Shown here: in pieces, positions 16,272 through 23,538 of the stretch
Position numbering within the stretch: the stretch's first letter is position 1
Layout: every line of letters begins with the position of its first letter
Assembly: GCF_902497895.1 (NCBI RefSeq)
Contig: NZ_CABVHQ010000061.1
Coordinates: forward strand, 1-36,054
From: Pseudomonas fluorescens
GTDB taxonomy: Bacteria > Pseudomonadota > Gammaproteobacteria > Pseudomonadales > Pseudomonadaceae
Direction: 5' to 3'
DNA: 36,054 nucleotides
Position numbers and translations under genes: made by a program
The notes under the pieces: model-generated
The model's input: only the letters and a program-made list of their open reading frames with translations
Told to the model about the DNA's origin: nothing
Databases searched by the model: none

Positions 16272-17210
16272 ATGAGCGACTCAATCAATATCGCGCTTCG
16301 CTTCGCTTTATATTTAGACCTGATGCTGCTGTTTGGATTGGCCATTTTTGGCTTGTACAGCCTCAGGGGAAAGGAGCGGGTATCTGGCACGGTCTTGAAC
16401 TTTGAGTCGCTCCTTTTCAGTACAGTCGTTGTTGGTGTACTTCTGTCTCTTGCCGCGATGTTGCTGCTTGCGAAAGCAATGAGCGGTGTTTCAGAATTTA
16501 TGGAGCTTCGCCAACACATCTTCGAAATGGTGCTTACTGGTACTGACGTCGGGCTTACTTGGATCGTCCGAATAGCAACCCTTGTCCTAGCAGGTATAGC
16601 TGTCACACTTAACAAACGTTTCCCGACCCTCAGCCTATGGGCGGTTACCGTTTTCGGTGCTATAGCTCTCGCTACCCTGGCGTGGACAGGACATGGGGCG
16701 ATGGATGAAGGCAATCGTCGTTATATGCATTTCATTAGCGATATCTTTCACCTTTTAGCCGCGGGTGGCTGGTTGGGCGCTCTCGCGGCATTCGCTCTAC
16801 TGCTGCGTGTGAAATCACTGAAAGGCGAACAAGAGGCACGGATTCTTGCCCGGGTACTGACTGGATTTGAATCGGCTGGCGCGGTGATTGTAGTGCTCAT
16901 CAGCATCACCGGTGTAGTCAATTACCTTTTTATCGTAGGTCCAACCCTGGATGAAGTAATGCTGAGCACTTATGGCATATTGCTGTTTTTGAAAGTTTTA
17001 CTATTTGCAGGAATGATTGTGTTAGCCACGCTGAACCGCTTTCATTTGAATCCGCTACTGGAACGCTCAATCCGAGCGGGTGAGTATTCTGTCGCTGTCA
17101 ATGCATTGCGGCGCAGTATGACTCTAGAGTTTTCAGTGGCATTAATCATAGTAAGCCTTGTTGCCTGGCTAGGAGTCTTGAGCCCGGAGATGGACATGAG
17201 GGCCGAGTAA
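16272..17210 (+). CDS. copD: CopD inner-membrane copper transport protein
   Basis: 312-aa polytopic membrane protein of the CopD family with about eight transmembrane helices. Conserved features include GHGAMDEGNRRYMHFISDIFHLLAAGGWLGAL (given in part: MHFISDIFHLLAAGGW, about residues 151-166), whose histidines are potential copper ligands, and FLKVLLFAGMIVLATLNRFHL later. With CopC it is thought to take copper across the inner membrane. It lies 3 nt after copC and is clearly co-transcribed. There is no gene for about 200 bp downstream, and I see no convincing terminator there. Confidence 0.92.
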   Translation: MSDSINIALRFALYLDLMLLFGLAIFGLYSLRGKERVSGTVLNFESLLFSTVVVGVLLSLAAMLLLAKAMSGVSEFMELRQHIFEMVLTGTDVGLTWIVRIATLVLAGIAVTLNKRFPTLSLWAVTVFGAIALATLAWTGHGAMDEGNRRYMHFISDIFHLLAAGGWLGALAAFALLLRVKSLKGEQEARILARVLTGFESAGAVIVVLISITGVVNYLFIVGPTLDEVMLSTYGILLFLKVLLFAGMIVLATLNRFHLNPLLERSIRAGEYSVAVNALRRSMTLEFSVALIIVSLVAWLGVLSPEMDMRAE

Positions 17211-17409
17211 AGCTCAAAAATCCGCAGGCAGTGGGGGAGTGCAATAGCCCATTACTGACCTGTTTTCAGCTAGTAATCTGTATCTGATTTGGTACTCCTG
17301 GGGAGTATGTCCAGTAAGGTGTCGAACAGGATCAACGCCCGGCGATTTTCACCCATCACCTGCTGGCCCAGGTGAAACCGCCGTGGCATTGACTACAGGC
17401 TTGTCCGTA

Positions 17410-17808
17410 TCACTTACCCATCGGCATCTTTATCATGCTCGACTGCTGATCCATCATTTTCATCATCATGTCCATCATTCCCATCTCCATGCCGTCTTTG
17501 TTGCCGGACATTCCCATGCCATGACAGTTTTTATGCATCATGGCCATGCTGTCTTTCATTGTCTTCATGCTCTCCTGCATGGCGGCCTGTCGCTCGGCAG
17601 GGGTCTTGGCGGCGGCTGCTTTATCGTGTGCAGCCTGCATTTTTTGCATTTGCTCGGTCATGGCTTTGTTCTGCATAGGCGTGGCCGGTGCACTGGTTTG
17701 AGCGGGTGCGGTTGAGCTTTGCTCTGGGTGGTGCTCATCGACGGCCGAGGCCATGAGTGGACTGCTCACGAGCAGGGTGGCGAGGATCAATTTCAATGAG
17801 GCATGCAT
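17410..17808 (-). CDS. Met-rich exported protein, function unknown
   Basis: 132-aa protein with a signal peptide (about residues 1-22, SPLMASA), an Ala/Pro/Gln spacer, a helical stretch (MTEQMQKMQAAHDKAAA) and a strongly Met-rich C-terminal half (MKDSMAMMHKNCHGMGM, MGMMDMMMKMMDQQ). It has one Cys-His pair, NCHG. Such composition is typical of periplasmic copper or silver binding. I know no named family. The ATG at 17808 has GGAG 7 nt upstream and is preferred over a TTG at 17820. It probably forms an operon with the gene ending at 17909, about 100 nt upstream. A role in copper sequestration is inference from composition and position. Confidence 0.8.
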   Translation of the reverse strand: MHASLKLILATLLVSSPLMASAVDEHHPEQSSTAPAQTSAPATPMQNKAMTEQMQKMQAAHDKAAAAKTPAERQAAMQESMKTMKDSMAMMHKNCHGMGMSGNKDGMEMGMMDMMMKMMDQQSSMIKMPMGK

Positions 17809-17908
17809 GGCAATCTCCAAAGGGTGAGGACAACACAGCTAATACCAAACCGCGTCAGGTTGGCGCAGCCAGGAAGTGCGCCCGGAATTCGGCGCGCTGA
17901 GGGTCGGT

Positions 17909-18304
17909 TTAATCGTTGAAACGGACGAAAATCAGGCGGGCTGGCGGTCCAGCTGGAGTAGGGCGCCGTAAGGCAAAAAAGGCAAAAGCAAAGGGGTTGG
18001 CGGGATACAAAATCAGCAACGCAGGGATCAGCAACAGAAACGTCCAACTGGACAGGTCAAACGCTTGAAGATGTAGCGAAGGGCTCACGGCTATCGCCGA
18101 ATCGGCGCAGTGTTGAAGGCAGCCGAGGGTATGTGCATCGTGGCTATCGTCATTTTGCGCGGTGTTGAGCGAGACATGGTGTGTAGTCGGGTTGTGGCTG
18201 GGTAGTGCCAGACATCCCTGGGTTGCTGCCATTCCAAACGCTAATACCCACAGCACAATGGCGAGGCGTATGAACGTTGCTTGACGATGGCGAAACCAGG
18301 ACAT
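17909..18304 (-). CDS. Hypothetical protein with N- and C-terminal membrane segments
   Basis: 131-aa protein that I do not recognise. An N-terminal hydrophobic stretch (RLAIVLWVLAFGMAATQGCLA, in part, about residues 10-28) may be a signal peptide or anchor. A middle region has histidines and two cysteines (SHDAHTLGCLQHCAD). A second hydrophobic segment (SSWTFLLLIPALLILY, about 84-100) and a basic Pro-rich end follow. The layout resembles DUF2946-like small proteins seen in metal loci, but that is a weak suggestion. The start at 18304 has GGGGGA 7 nt upstream. The frame stays open to 18646, but that extension is not hydrophobic and lacks an obvious ribosome site. Confidence 0.6.
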   Translation of the reverse strand: MSWFRHRQATFIRLAIVLWVLAFGMAATQGCLALPSHNPTTHHVSLNTAQNDDSHDAHTLGCLQHCADSAIAVSPSLHLQAFDLSSWTFLLLIPALLILYPANPFAFAFFALRRPTPAGPPARLIFVRFND

Positions 18305-18678
18305 GGCGCTTCCCCCGGATATGGGTTGACGGCTTGTAGCTTTTTCAACGTACAGCACATCGAAGTGCCATTGTTGATCCAGATCAAGTAAAGCGTAGTC
18401 GGCAGTTTTTGCACTTTTCAGCCATCGGCTTACCTCGTCCTCAACACTATTGGCAGCCGCCATCATCGGCAACGTACTCGGCTCTGCGCTGAACCGGTTG
18501 CTGGGTCGCTCCATCGAACGGTTCCCGCTCACACACCCCAACAGTCCCCACTCAAGAGCCTTCCATCGAATGCCTGGAGGAGAGTGAGTAATTGCTTGTC
18601 CGGTGAAGGCAATTGGCCATACTCTGCGTTGTGTGAGAGAACTCACCCTAATAACAACATGAGCATGGAGTTAGCCTG
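18305..18678. other. Intergenic region between divergent small genes
   Basis: 374 bp between the hypothetical gene (minus) and the YHYH micro-gene (plus). I see no convincing gene, CopR box or terminator. GGAG lies 8 nt before the YHYH start. Confidence 0.5.
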
Positions 18679-18810
18679 ATGAAACTATTTGCCCTTCTGA
18701 TCGCCGCGGTTCTTTCGATGACGTCCGTGGCTGCCTTCGCCCATAGCGGCGGTACCGATTCAAAAGGTTGCCATCGCAACCATACAACGAACGATTACCA
18801 CTGCCACTGA
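18679..18810 (+). CDS. YHYH-domain micro-protein
   Basis: 43-aa exported micro-protein, too short for many gene finders. The signal peptide covers about residues 1-21 (ending AFA), leaving a mature peptide of about 22 residues, HSGGTDSKGCHRNHTTNDYH plus CH. This is the short YHYH pattern, with two cysteines and five histidines, well suited to metal binding. GGAG precedes the ATG by 8 nt. A decayed copy lies at 7587-7718. The mature peptide matches many small YHYH proteins whose function is not established. Position between copper and chromate genes suggests a periplasmic metal role. Confidence 0.78.
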   Translation: MKLFALLIAAVLSMTSVAAFAHSGGTDSKGCHRNHTTNDYHCH

Positions 18811-18811
18811 T

Positions 18812-18842
18812 ATGCAAAAGCCCAACGCTAGGCCGGGCTTCC
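18812..18842 (-). terminator. Hairpin after YHYH gene / ChrB-like gene
   Basis: AAGCCC (18816-18821) pairs with GGGCTT near 18836-18841. On the minus strand the hairpin is followed by TTTTGC. It lies between the convergent ends of the YHYH gene and the ChrB-like gene. A similar AAAAGCCCAGC follows the decayed YHYH copy. Confidence 0.45.
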
Positions 18843-18858
18843 ATGCAAACGGGCCTCT

Positions 18859-19311
18859 TCACATTTGCGGAGGCCAGTGATGCGATTCACCTTGGCACTC
18901 CTTGCACCAAGCGTAGAGTGCGTCATACATGATCAGACCGTGCGCCAGCATTTCATGATCGTCTGCAATGCGCTGTGATAGCCCCAGCGAAATCGCGTAC
19001 AACCCAGCCGATTGCGGTGTCAGATCCAGGCGGGAGGTATCAGCCCCGCGCACGATCCTGGCCAGATGCTGCAAAGCGGGCTCACTGAGCTGGTACTTCT
19101 TCAGAAACGCGTCGAAGCTGCACAGCTCTCTCTCATGGGTAAGCTCAACGCCGGGAATGTTGTAGGGCGCTGCGTCTTTCTCCGCCGCAAGGCGTAGCAC
19201 ATCACCACTGGGCACGTATAAAAATTCGGCCTGTGGATCGATAAAGCGGGTAATCAGCCGGGGACAGGCGATGCGGTCGATCTTGGGTCGTTCACGGGTA
19301 ATCCACCTCAT
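18859..19311 (-). CDS. Stand-alone ChrB C-terminal-domain protein
   Basis: 150-aa protein corresponding to the C-terminal domain of ChrB (chromate resistance). It begins MRWITRERPKIDRIACPRLI and continues TRFIDPQAEFLYVP, the same RPKIDR.ACPWLI.RFIDPQA block seen in full-length ChrB here (RKRPWVDRLACAWLIRRFID). It has an alpha-helical body with HERELCSFDAFLKKYQL and ends with Cys/His residues (WCKECQGESHHW). The start at 19311 has AGGAGGTGTTCC directly upstream, a very strong site, so the longer frame to 19569 is rejected. It is third in the chrB-chrA-chrB' order, 83 nt after chrA. It lacks the N-terminal regulatory half, so it is probably an enzymatic or accessory chromate-resistance protein. 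Confidence 0.85.
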   Translation of the reverse strand: MRWITRERPKIDRIACPRLITRFIDPQAEFLYVPSGDVLRLAAEKDAAPYNIPGVELTHERELCSFDAFLKKYQLSEPALQHLARIVRGADTSRLDLTPQSAGLYAISLGLSQRIADDHEMLAHGLIMYDALYAWCKECQGESHHWPPQM

Positions 19312-19394
19312 GGAACACCTCCTGCCTAGCTCAGTAGGCTGGGTGATCTGGCGAGCCCAGTGCCCGCCAGAGATTGTTAACCAACTTGTGCTCT

Positions 19395-20754
19395 CTAGCG
19401 CAGCAGATGCACTGCCAGGCCGACAAGCGCGCAACCAATCAGCACTTGAATGACACCCCGCTTGAAGCGGAACAAGGCAATCGCCGCTGCAAGGGCGATC
19501 AGTGCAGAGGGCCAATCGAGACTGCCGCTGAAGCCATTCGGCCAAAACACGTGGTAACCGAAGAAACACGCCAGATTGAGGATCACCCCCACCACCGCCG
19601 CGGTAATCCCGGTCAGCGGCGCAGTGAACTTGAGTTCGTTATGAGTCGACTCCACCAGCGGGCCACCCGCGAGGATGAACAGGAACGAGGGCAGGAAGGT
19701 GAACCAGGTCACCAGGGAGGCGGCGACGGCGCCGGCCAGAAACACATGATCAGCCCCGAACACTTGCGAGACATAGGCCCCGACAAAGCCAACAAAAGCC
19801 ACCACCATGATCAGTGGCCCAGGCGTGGTTTCTCCCAGCGCCAACCCGTCGATCATCTGTGTCGGCGTCAGCCAGCCATAGTGACCGACCGCGCCCTGGT
19901 AGACATACGGGAGCACCGCATAGGCCCCGCCAAAGGTCAGCAACGCTGCCTTGGTAAAAAACCAACCCATCTGGGTCAAGGTGCCTTCCCAGCCAAAGAG
20001 GGCGGTCAAGATTCCCATCGGCAAAGCCCACAACACGGTGCCAACGAGTGCCAACAGCGCCAGTTTCAGCCAGCTAAAGCGGGCATGCTCAGGGGGCGGG
20101 GTATCGTCATCAATCAATGCCAAACCAAAGGACTTTTTGGCTGCACTGTGGCCACCGGCCCTGAATTTCTCTGGCGCCAAGCGCCCACCGACATAGCCGA
20201 TTAACGCAGCACCCAGCACAATCAGCGGGAACGGGACATTGAACGCAAAGATCGCGGTGAACGAAGCGGCCGCTATCGCCCACAACCAATTACTCTTCAA
20301 AGCCCGTGAGCCGATCCGATGAGCCGCCTGCACAACAATGGCCGTTACGGCGGGCTTGATACCATAGAAGAGTCCCGCCACCACGGGGACTTCGCCAAAG
20401 GCGATATACAGCCACGACAATGCAATCAGGATGAACAGCGAGGGCAGTACAAACAAGCACCCCGGCTATCACGCCACCCCAGGTTCGATGCATCAGCCAG
20501 CCGATATAGGTCGCCAATTGCTGAGCCTCGGGCCCTGGCAGCAACATGCAGTAGTTGAGCGCATGCAGAAACCGCCGTTCGGAAATCCAGCGCCGACGCT
20601 CTACCAGCTCCTGGTGCATGATCGAGATCTGTCCTGCTGGCCCGCCGAAGCTGATAAAGCCCAATTTCAGCCAGAACCAAAACGCCTCACGCAAACTTAT
20701 CGCCTCAGGCCTCGGCAGATCCTCTTCGACTGCCGAGATGGAAACCTTACTCAT
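19395..20754 (-). pseudogene. chrA: chrA chromate efflux gene with a frameshift
   Basis: ChrA (CHR family) exports chromate across the inner membrane using the membrane potential. Codons from 20754 give a normal N-terminal half: FWLKLGFISFGGPAGQISIM, then RFLHALNYCMLLPGPEAQQL. After THRTWGG-like sequence ending GVL the frame breaks at about 20,455. Translation in the next frame resumes with FVLPSLFILIALSWLY and runs to 19395, including the second-half repeat FFTKAALLTFGGAYAVLPY. Removing one T from GTGCTTGTTTGT restores an uninterrupted protein of about 452 aa, the usual size. It is therefore either inactivated by a 1-nt insertion or affected by a sequencing error. A split two-protein product from a TTG start at 20456 is unlikely. 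It overlaps the end of chrB by 8 nt (ATGAGTAA). Confidence 0.88.
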
Positions 20755-21691
20755 TGGATTGTTCCTCTTTCACAAACTCTGCGAGCAGGCCGTCGAAGAT
20801 GGCGCTTGCAGCTGCCAGCAGGTGGTCGTCATGGGTAATGGTTTCGCGTAGTCCTGCCAGCACCCGTTCGATGCCGGCAGCTTCCACCGGCTGAGTACCC
20901 CCGATATCGAGGTAGTGCACTAAAGCAGCCATGCGGCCCAGGCCGGGTTCTTGAAGTTCAAAGCTGGCTTGCAGGGTTTCGAAGGTCACGCGGTTGCCGA
21001 CATGACTGAAAGTTGCCTCATCGAAATCAAAACCCAGCGCATCAGCGGGACATTCCTGTGGACTGTTCAGCCAGAGGATCTGAGCTTGTGGGTCAATGAA
21101 GCGTCGGATCAACCAGGCACAAGCTAGACGGTCGACCCATGGACGCTTGCGTGTGGCCCAGACACGACGCTGATAGTCGCCAATGCTGAGTGCCGTTATT
21201 GGCTGGTCGCGGCTATGTGGCTCATCCGCAGACAGCGCTCTACTGACCGCAGTCTCTAGCGCCTGTAACACCGAATCGGTTTGCTTATTCGGGATGCCCA
21301 GAAAGTAATCGATGGCCGTCAGCTGCTCGTAGGCTTTGCGCAGCTTGCGAATTTGCTTGGTGGTGGCCAATGCGTTTTCAGCAGTGAGCTGTGCCCGACA
21401 TTTTTCGATCTCAGCGCGTAGCTTGCTGTAGTCATCGCTACGGTCGAACAGTTGTATAAAACGTTCACCGTCAGGGTCGACGACGGGCAGGATATAAGCG
21501 GTGCCATTGATGGACAGGATGTCGCGCTCGACAGATGCCAGCGCTTCACGACAGGCATCAGTGTCCGGCAACAGATAGACACCATCGCGTAGGACTGCCG
21601 CACCGCTGGCTTTCAAGGCACGCCAGGCTCGCATGCGTTCGGTGGCATTGGCGGTGGGTAAGCCGAGAATCAGAGTTAGCCAATTTGTCAT
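20747..21691 (-). CDS. chrB: ChrB chromate resistance regulator, full length
   Basis: 314-aa ChrB. The N-terminal half (about residues 1-130) begins WLTLILGLPTANATERMRAW and contains GAAVLRDGVYLLP, which is the PaaX-like regulatory region of ChrB. The C-terminal half (about 165-310) has RKRPWVDRLACAWLIRRFID and DEATFSHVGNRVTFE, the shared ChrB domain. Known ChrB proteins repress or modulate their operon in response to chromate. It is the first gene of chrB-chrA-chrB', and its end overlaps the chrA start by 8 nt. An 18-bp near-palindrome at 21711-21728, 19 bp upstream of the start, is the probable operator. Confidence 0.92.
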   Translation of the reverse strand: MTNWLTLILGLPTANATERMRAWRALKASGAAVLRDGVYLLPDTDACREALASVERDILSINGTAYILPVVDPDGERFIQLFDRSDDYSKLRAEIEKCRAQLTAENALATTKQIRKLRKAYEQLTAIDYFLGIPNKQTDSVLQALETAVSRALSADEPHSRDQPITALSIGDYQRRVWATRKRPWVDRLACAWLIRRFIDPQAQILWLNSPQECPADALGFDFDEATFSHVGNRVTFETLQASFELQEPGLGRMAALVHYLDIGGTQPVEAAGIERVLAGLRETITHDDHLLAAASAIFDGLLAEFVKEEQSNE

Positions 21692-21710
21692 GTAGAGTCA
21701 GATGTTTATT

Positions 21711-21728
21711 ATGTAGTGATCATTACAT
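21711..21728. promoter_or_regulatory. Near-palindromic operator upstream of chrB
   Basis: ATGTAGTGATCATTACAT, symmetric at 16 of 18 positions around TGATCA, 19 bp upstream of the chrB start. A likely binding site for ChrB or another repressor of the chromate operon. Confidence 0.6.
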
Positions 21729-21864
21729 TAATCTTGATTTTGGCAGTTGGAAAGCCGTCCTTTGGTACCAGAGACTTTTGCGAAGCTAGATGAATGAGAG
21801 CTGATGCAATTAGGGGAAGTCGCGCCAATAGCAATAGAGTTTTAAGGCTGGATTGACTGCTTTT

Positions 21865-22050
21865 GGCCGATTCTGTTGAAAAAGTCGGCCTTGGTTTCCA
21901 CGTCAGAAAAGTACGCGCCTGAGATTGAAATCCATACCTTGGACAGAGGTTTTCGGGCTCGGATTTTACGGAGCAGCGTGCAAAAAAGGCGTTTTCACCG
22001 ACCAATATTCGGGCAGTTTAGGAAAACCGACTTTTTCAACAGAATCGGCC
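21865..22050. mobile_element. MITE-like element with perfect 24-bp terminal inverted repeats
   Basis: 186-bp non-coding element. The left end at 21865-21888 (starting GGCCGATTCTGTTGAAAAAG) and the right end at 22027-22050 (ending CTTTTTCAACAGAATCGGCC) are exact reverse complements over 24 bp. The interior of about 138 bp has no transposase. I see no clear target-site duplication in the flanks. It may be a MITE mobilised in trans, or the fused ends of a deleted insertion sequence. Sequences with TTCTGTTGAAAAAGTCGG ends are, from memory, recurrent in pseudomonads. Confidence 0.75.
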
Positions 22051-22409
22051 GATTTCTGCCTGTCACCAAGCGCCGGTATAGACCGAGGTTGTGTGAAAAC
22101 GTTTTAGAACAGGCTTGGCAACCACTTGCCCGCGACCGATAAACGCTTAGGCGCCCTGCGGCGTGAACGAGGCGCCGCTCGACCTGGTTTTTCGGTGGTG
22201 GTCTGAGCTCCGAGCCAATCCAGCGCCATTGATACCGTTGGCCTGATGACTGTTCCCCCGATTGGCTGTAGGTAGAACTCGATAGCGTGGCTTGGAAATG
22301 CTCCTTTTTTTACTCTTGATACACCCTGAAAACAAGTCCAGAATTGAGTCTTTTCCTGCTTTAGGGAAAAAGTAAAACCCTTTGATTTCAATTGGTTGGA
22401 CGCCAGATG

Positions 22410-22430
22410 CGAATCTCGTTTCCCGCTCCA
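22410..22430 (+). other. Attachment site: displaced 3' end of tRNA-Gly
   Basis: CGAATCTCGTTTCCCGCTCCA matches the 3' end of bacterial tRNA-Gly(GCC), covering the T-arm, acceptor stem and CCA. At least 17 bp (TCTCGTTTCCCGCTCCA) are identical to the common gene sequence, and up to 21 bp if the host tRNA has A rather than G at one position. Upstream bases do not continue as tRNA, so this is a fragment. It is followed by AAATATT and a strong terminator, as after a genuine tRNA gene. Such a copy is what tRNA-Gly-targeting islands (ICEclc/PAGI-2 family and others) leave at the end far from the intact tRNA, which should lie left of this window. Confidence 0.82.
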
Positions 22431-22436
22431 AATATT

Positions 22437-22471
22437 AAAAAATGGACCTCTCAAGAGGTCCATTTTTTTTT
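22437..22471 (+). terminator. Strong terminator following tRNA-Gly fragment
   Basis: Stem TGGACCTCT (22443-22451) / AGAGGTCCA (22454-22462), loop CA, extended by A6 on the left and T9 on the right. It works in principle in both directions. It is probably the original terminator of the host tRNA-Gly gene. Confidence 0.93.
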
Positions 22472-22603
22472 GGCCAAAGAAAAGTCTTTCTTTGGCTCTT
22501 CCCGCGGTCCTTGAGAACACACAACATTGTGGCAGTGCCACAGCCTCCCGTTTATTCCAATGAGTGAAGCCCGTTGGCACGAAGACCCCCAGGCAAGTTA
22601 CGG

Positions 22604-23326
22604 TCATGGCATTTCCGGCAGCTCTTGAGGACGCAGATCGAACACCAGCACTTCGGCATCCACGCCATTGCTCAAGGTCAGCGCCTGCTCATCCCGAACC
22701 CGCACGCCATCGCCTTCCTGCAACTGCACGCCGTTGAGTTCGACATTGCCCCGGGCCACGTGCACATAAGCGTAGCGATTGGCGGCAAGTGTGAGGGTGG
22801 CGGTTTCCTTGCCGTCGATCAGGCCGGCATAGACCCGGGTATCCTGACGCACCCGCAGCGAACCATTGGCTCCATCGGGGGAGATGATCAGTTGCAGGCG
22901 ACCGCGTTTCTTCTGTGTGCTGAAGTGCTCTTGCTGATAACGCGGTTTGGCACCGCTGACGTCTGGCACGATCCAGATTTGCAGGAAGTGCACCGGCCGG
23001 GTCGCCGATTGATTGTATTCACTATGGGCCACGCCGCTGCCGGCGCTCATCAACTGCACGTCGCCGGGACGGATCACCGACCCGGTGCCCAGGGTGTCCT
23101 TGTGTTCCAGGGCACCTTCGAGCACATAGGAGAAAATTTCCATGTCCCGGTGCGGGTGTTGGCCGAAGCCTTTACCGGCCGCCACGCGGTCATCGTTGAT
23201 CACCAGCAGGTCGGAAAAACCCTGCTCCCGCGGATTGCGGTAGTTGGCAAAGGAAAAGGTATGGAACGACTTCAACCAACCGTGATTGGCCGCGCCGCGA
23301 TCAGAGGCTTTGCGAAGGGTCAGCAT
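22604..23326 (-). CDS. Pirin-family protein
   Basis: 240-aa bicupin of the pirin family (YhhW-like; some members are quercetin 2,3-dioxygenases). The N-terminal cupin holds the metal ligands H57, H59 (GQHPHRDMEIFSYVLEG), H101 and E103 (GSGVAHSEYN). The second cupin (about 125-235) lacks a full ligand set, as is normal for the family. It is divergent from a GlxA-type regulator gene, with about 210 bp between starts. It is the first gene of the host segment. Its substrate is not known, and roles as an enzyme or as a redox-sensing regulator have been proposed for pirins. Confidence 0.92.
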   Translation of the reverse strand: MLTLRKASDRGAANHGWLKSFHTFSFANYRNPREQGFSDLLVINDDRVAAGKGFGQHPHRDMEIFSYVLEGALEHKDTLGTGSVIRPGDVQLMSAGSGVAHSEYNQSATRPVHFLQIWIVPDVSGAKPRYQQEHFSTQKKRGRLQLIISPDGANGSLRVRQDTRVYAGLIDGKETATLTLAANRYAYVHVARGNVELNGVQLQEGDGVRVRDEQALTLSNGVDAEVLVFDLRPQELPEMP

Positions 23327-23432
23327 GATGAAATCTCCTGTGGGGACGAGGTTTCGTCCGAGTGAGGAGAAGGTTAATGTTTACCTTGGAGTGCAATAAG
23401 TAGATGGAAATTGAAATACTGTCTCGTTCAGG

Positions 23433-23448
23433 TTGACAGTTATGTCAG
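23433..23448. promoter_or_regulatory. Inverted repeat between pirin and GlxA-type regulator
   Basis: TTGACAGTTATGTCAG contains TGACA-GTTA-TGTCA, a perfect 5-bp inverted repeat, 90 bp upstream of the regulator start. TTGACA may be a -35 element, so a bound protein would block the promoter. A candidate autoregulatory site. Confidence 0.4.
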
Positions 23449-23538
23449 TTGGTTCATGTATCCTTATCGTTACACTTGGCCATAATGTTCAGCGCTGACG
23501 CCAAGTTTTCTATTCATTTGATATCAGTGATTCAATCC

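Larger units (their letters stand above)
21692..22603. other. Island-end region without genes
   Basis: About 900 bp with no gene I can support. It holds the chrB operator (21711-21728), the MITE-like element (21865-22050), about 360 bp of unassigned sequence, the displaced tRNA-Gly 3' end (22410-22430), a strong terminator (22437-22471) and a second hairpin with arms CCAAAGAAA/TTTCTTTGG (about 22473-22494). The open frames here run through these elements and look accidental. Confidence 0.7.

Noticed and set aside
18305..18646. N-terminal extension of the 131-aa hypothetical protein
   Set aside because: The frame is open, but there is no ribosome site, and the predicted signal or anchor starts right after the ATG at 18304.
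20440..20460. Programmed frameshifting in chrA
   Set aside because: No slippery heptamer and no known case in CHR-family genes. A simple 1-nt indel or read error explains it better.
21709..22005. Minus-strand open frame of 98 codons
   Set aside because: It runs across the MITE-like element and the chrB operator, and has no domain or conserved start.
22340..22430. Complete tRNA-Gly gene
   Set aside because: Only the last 17-21 bases match. No anticodon arm, D-arm or 5' acceptor strand is found upstream.
22104..22607. Minus-strand open frame of 167 codons at the island end
   Set aside because: It reads through a strong bidirectional terminator and the tRNA-Gly fragment. An ERETRF-type peptide from antisense tRNA-Gly is a familiar artefact.
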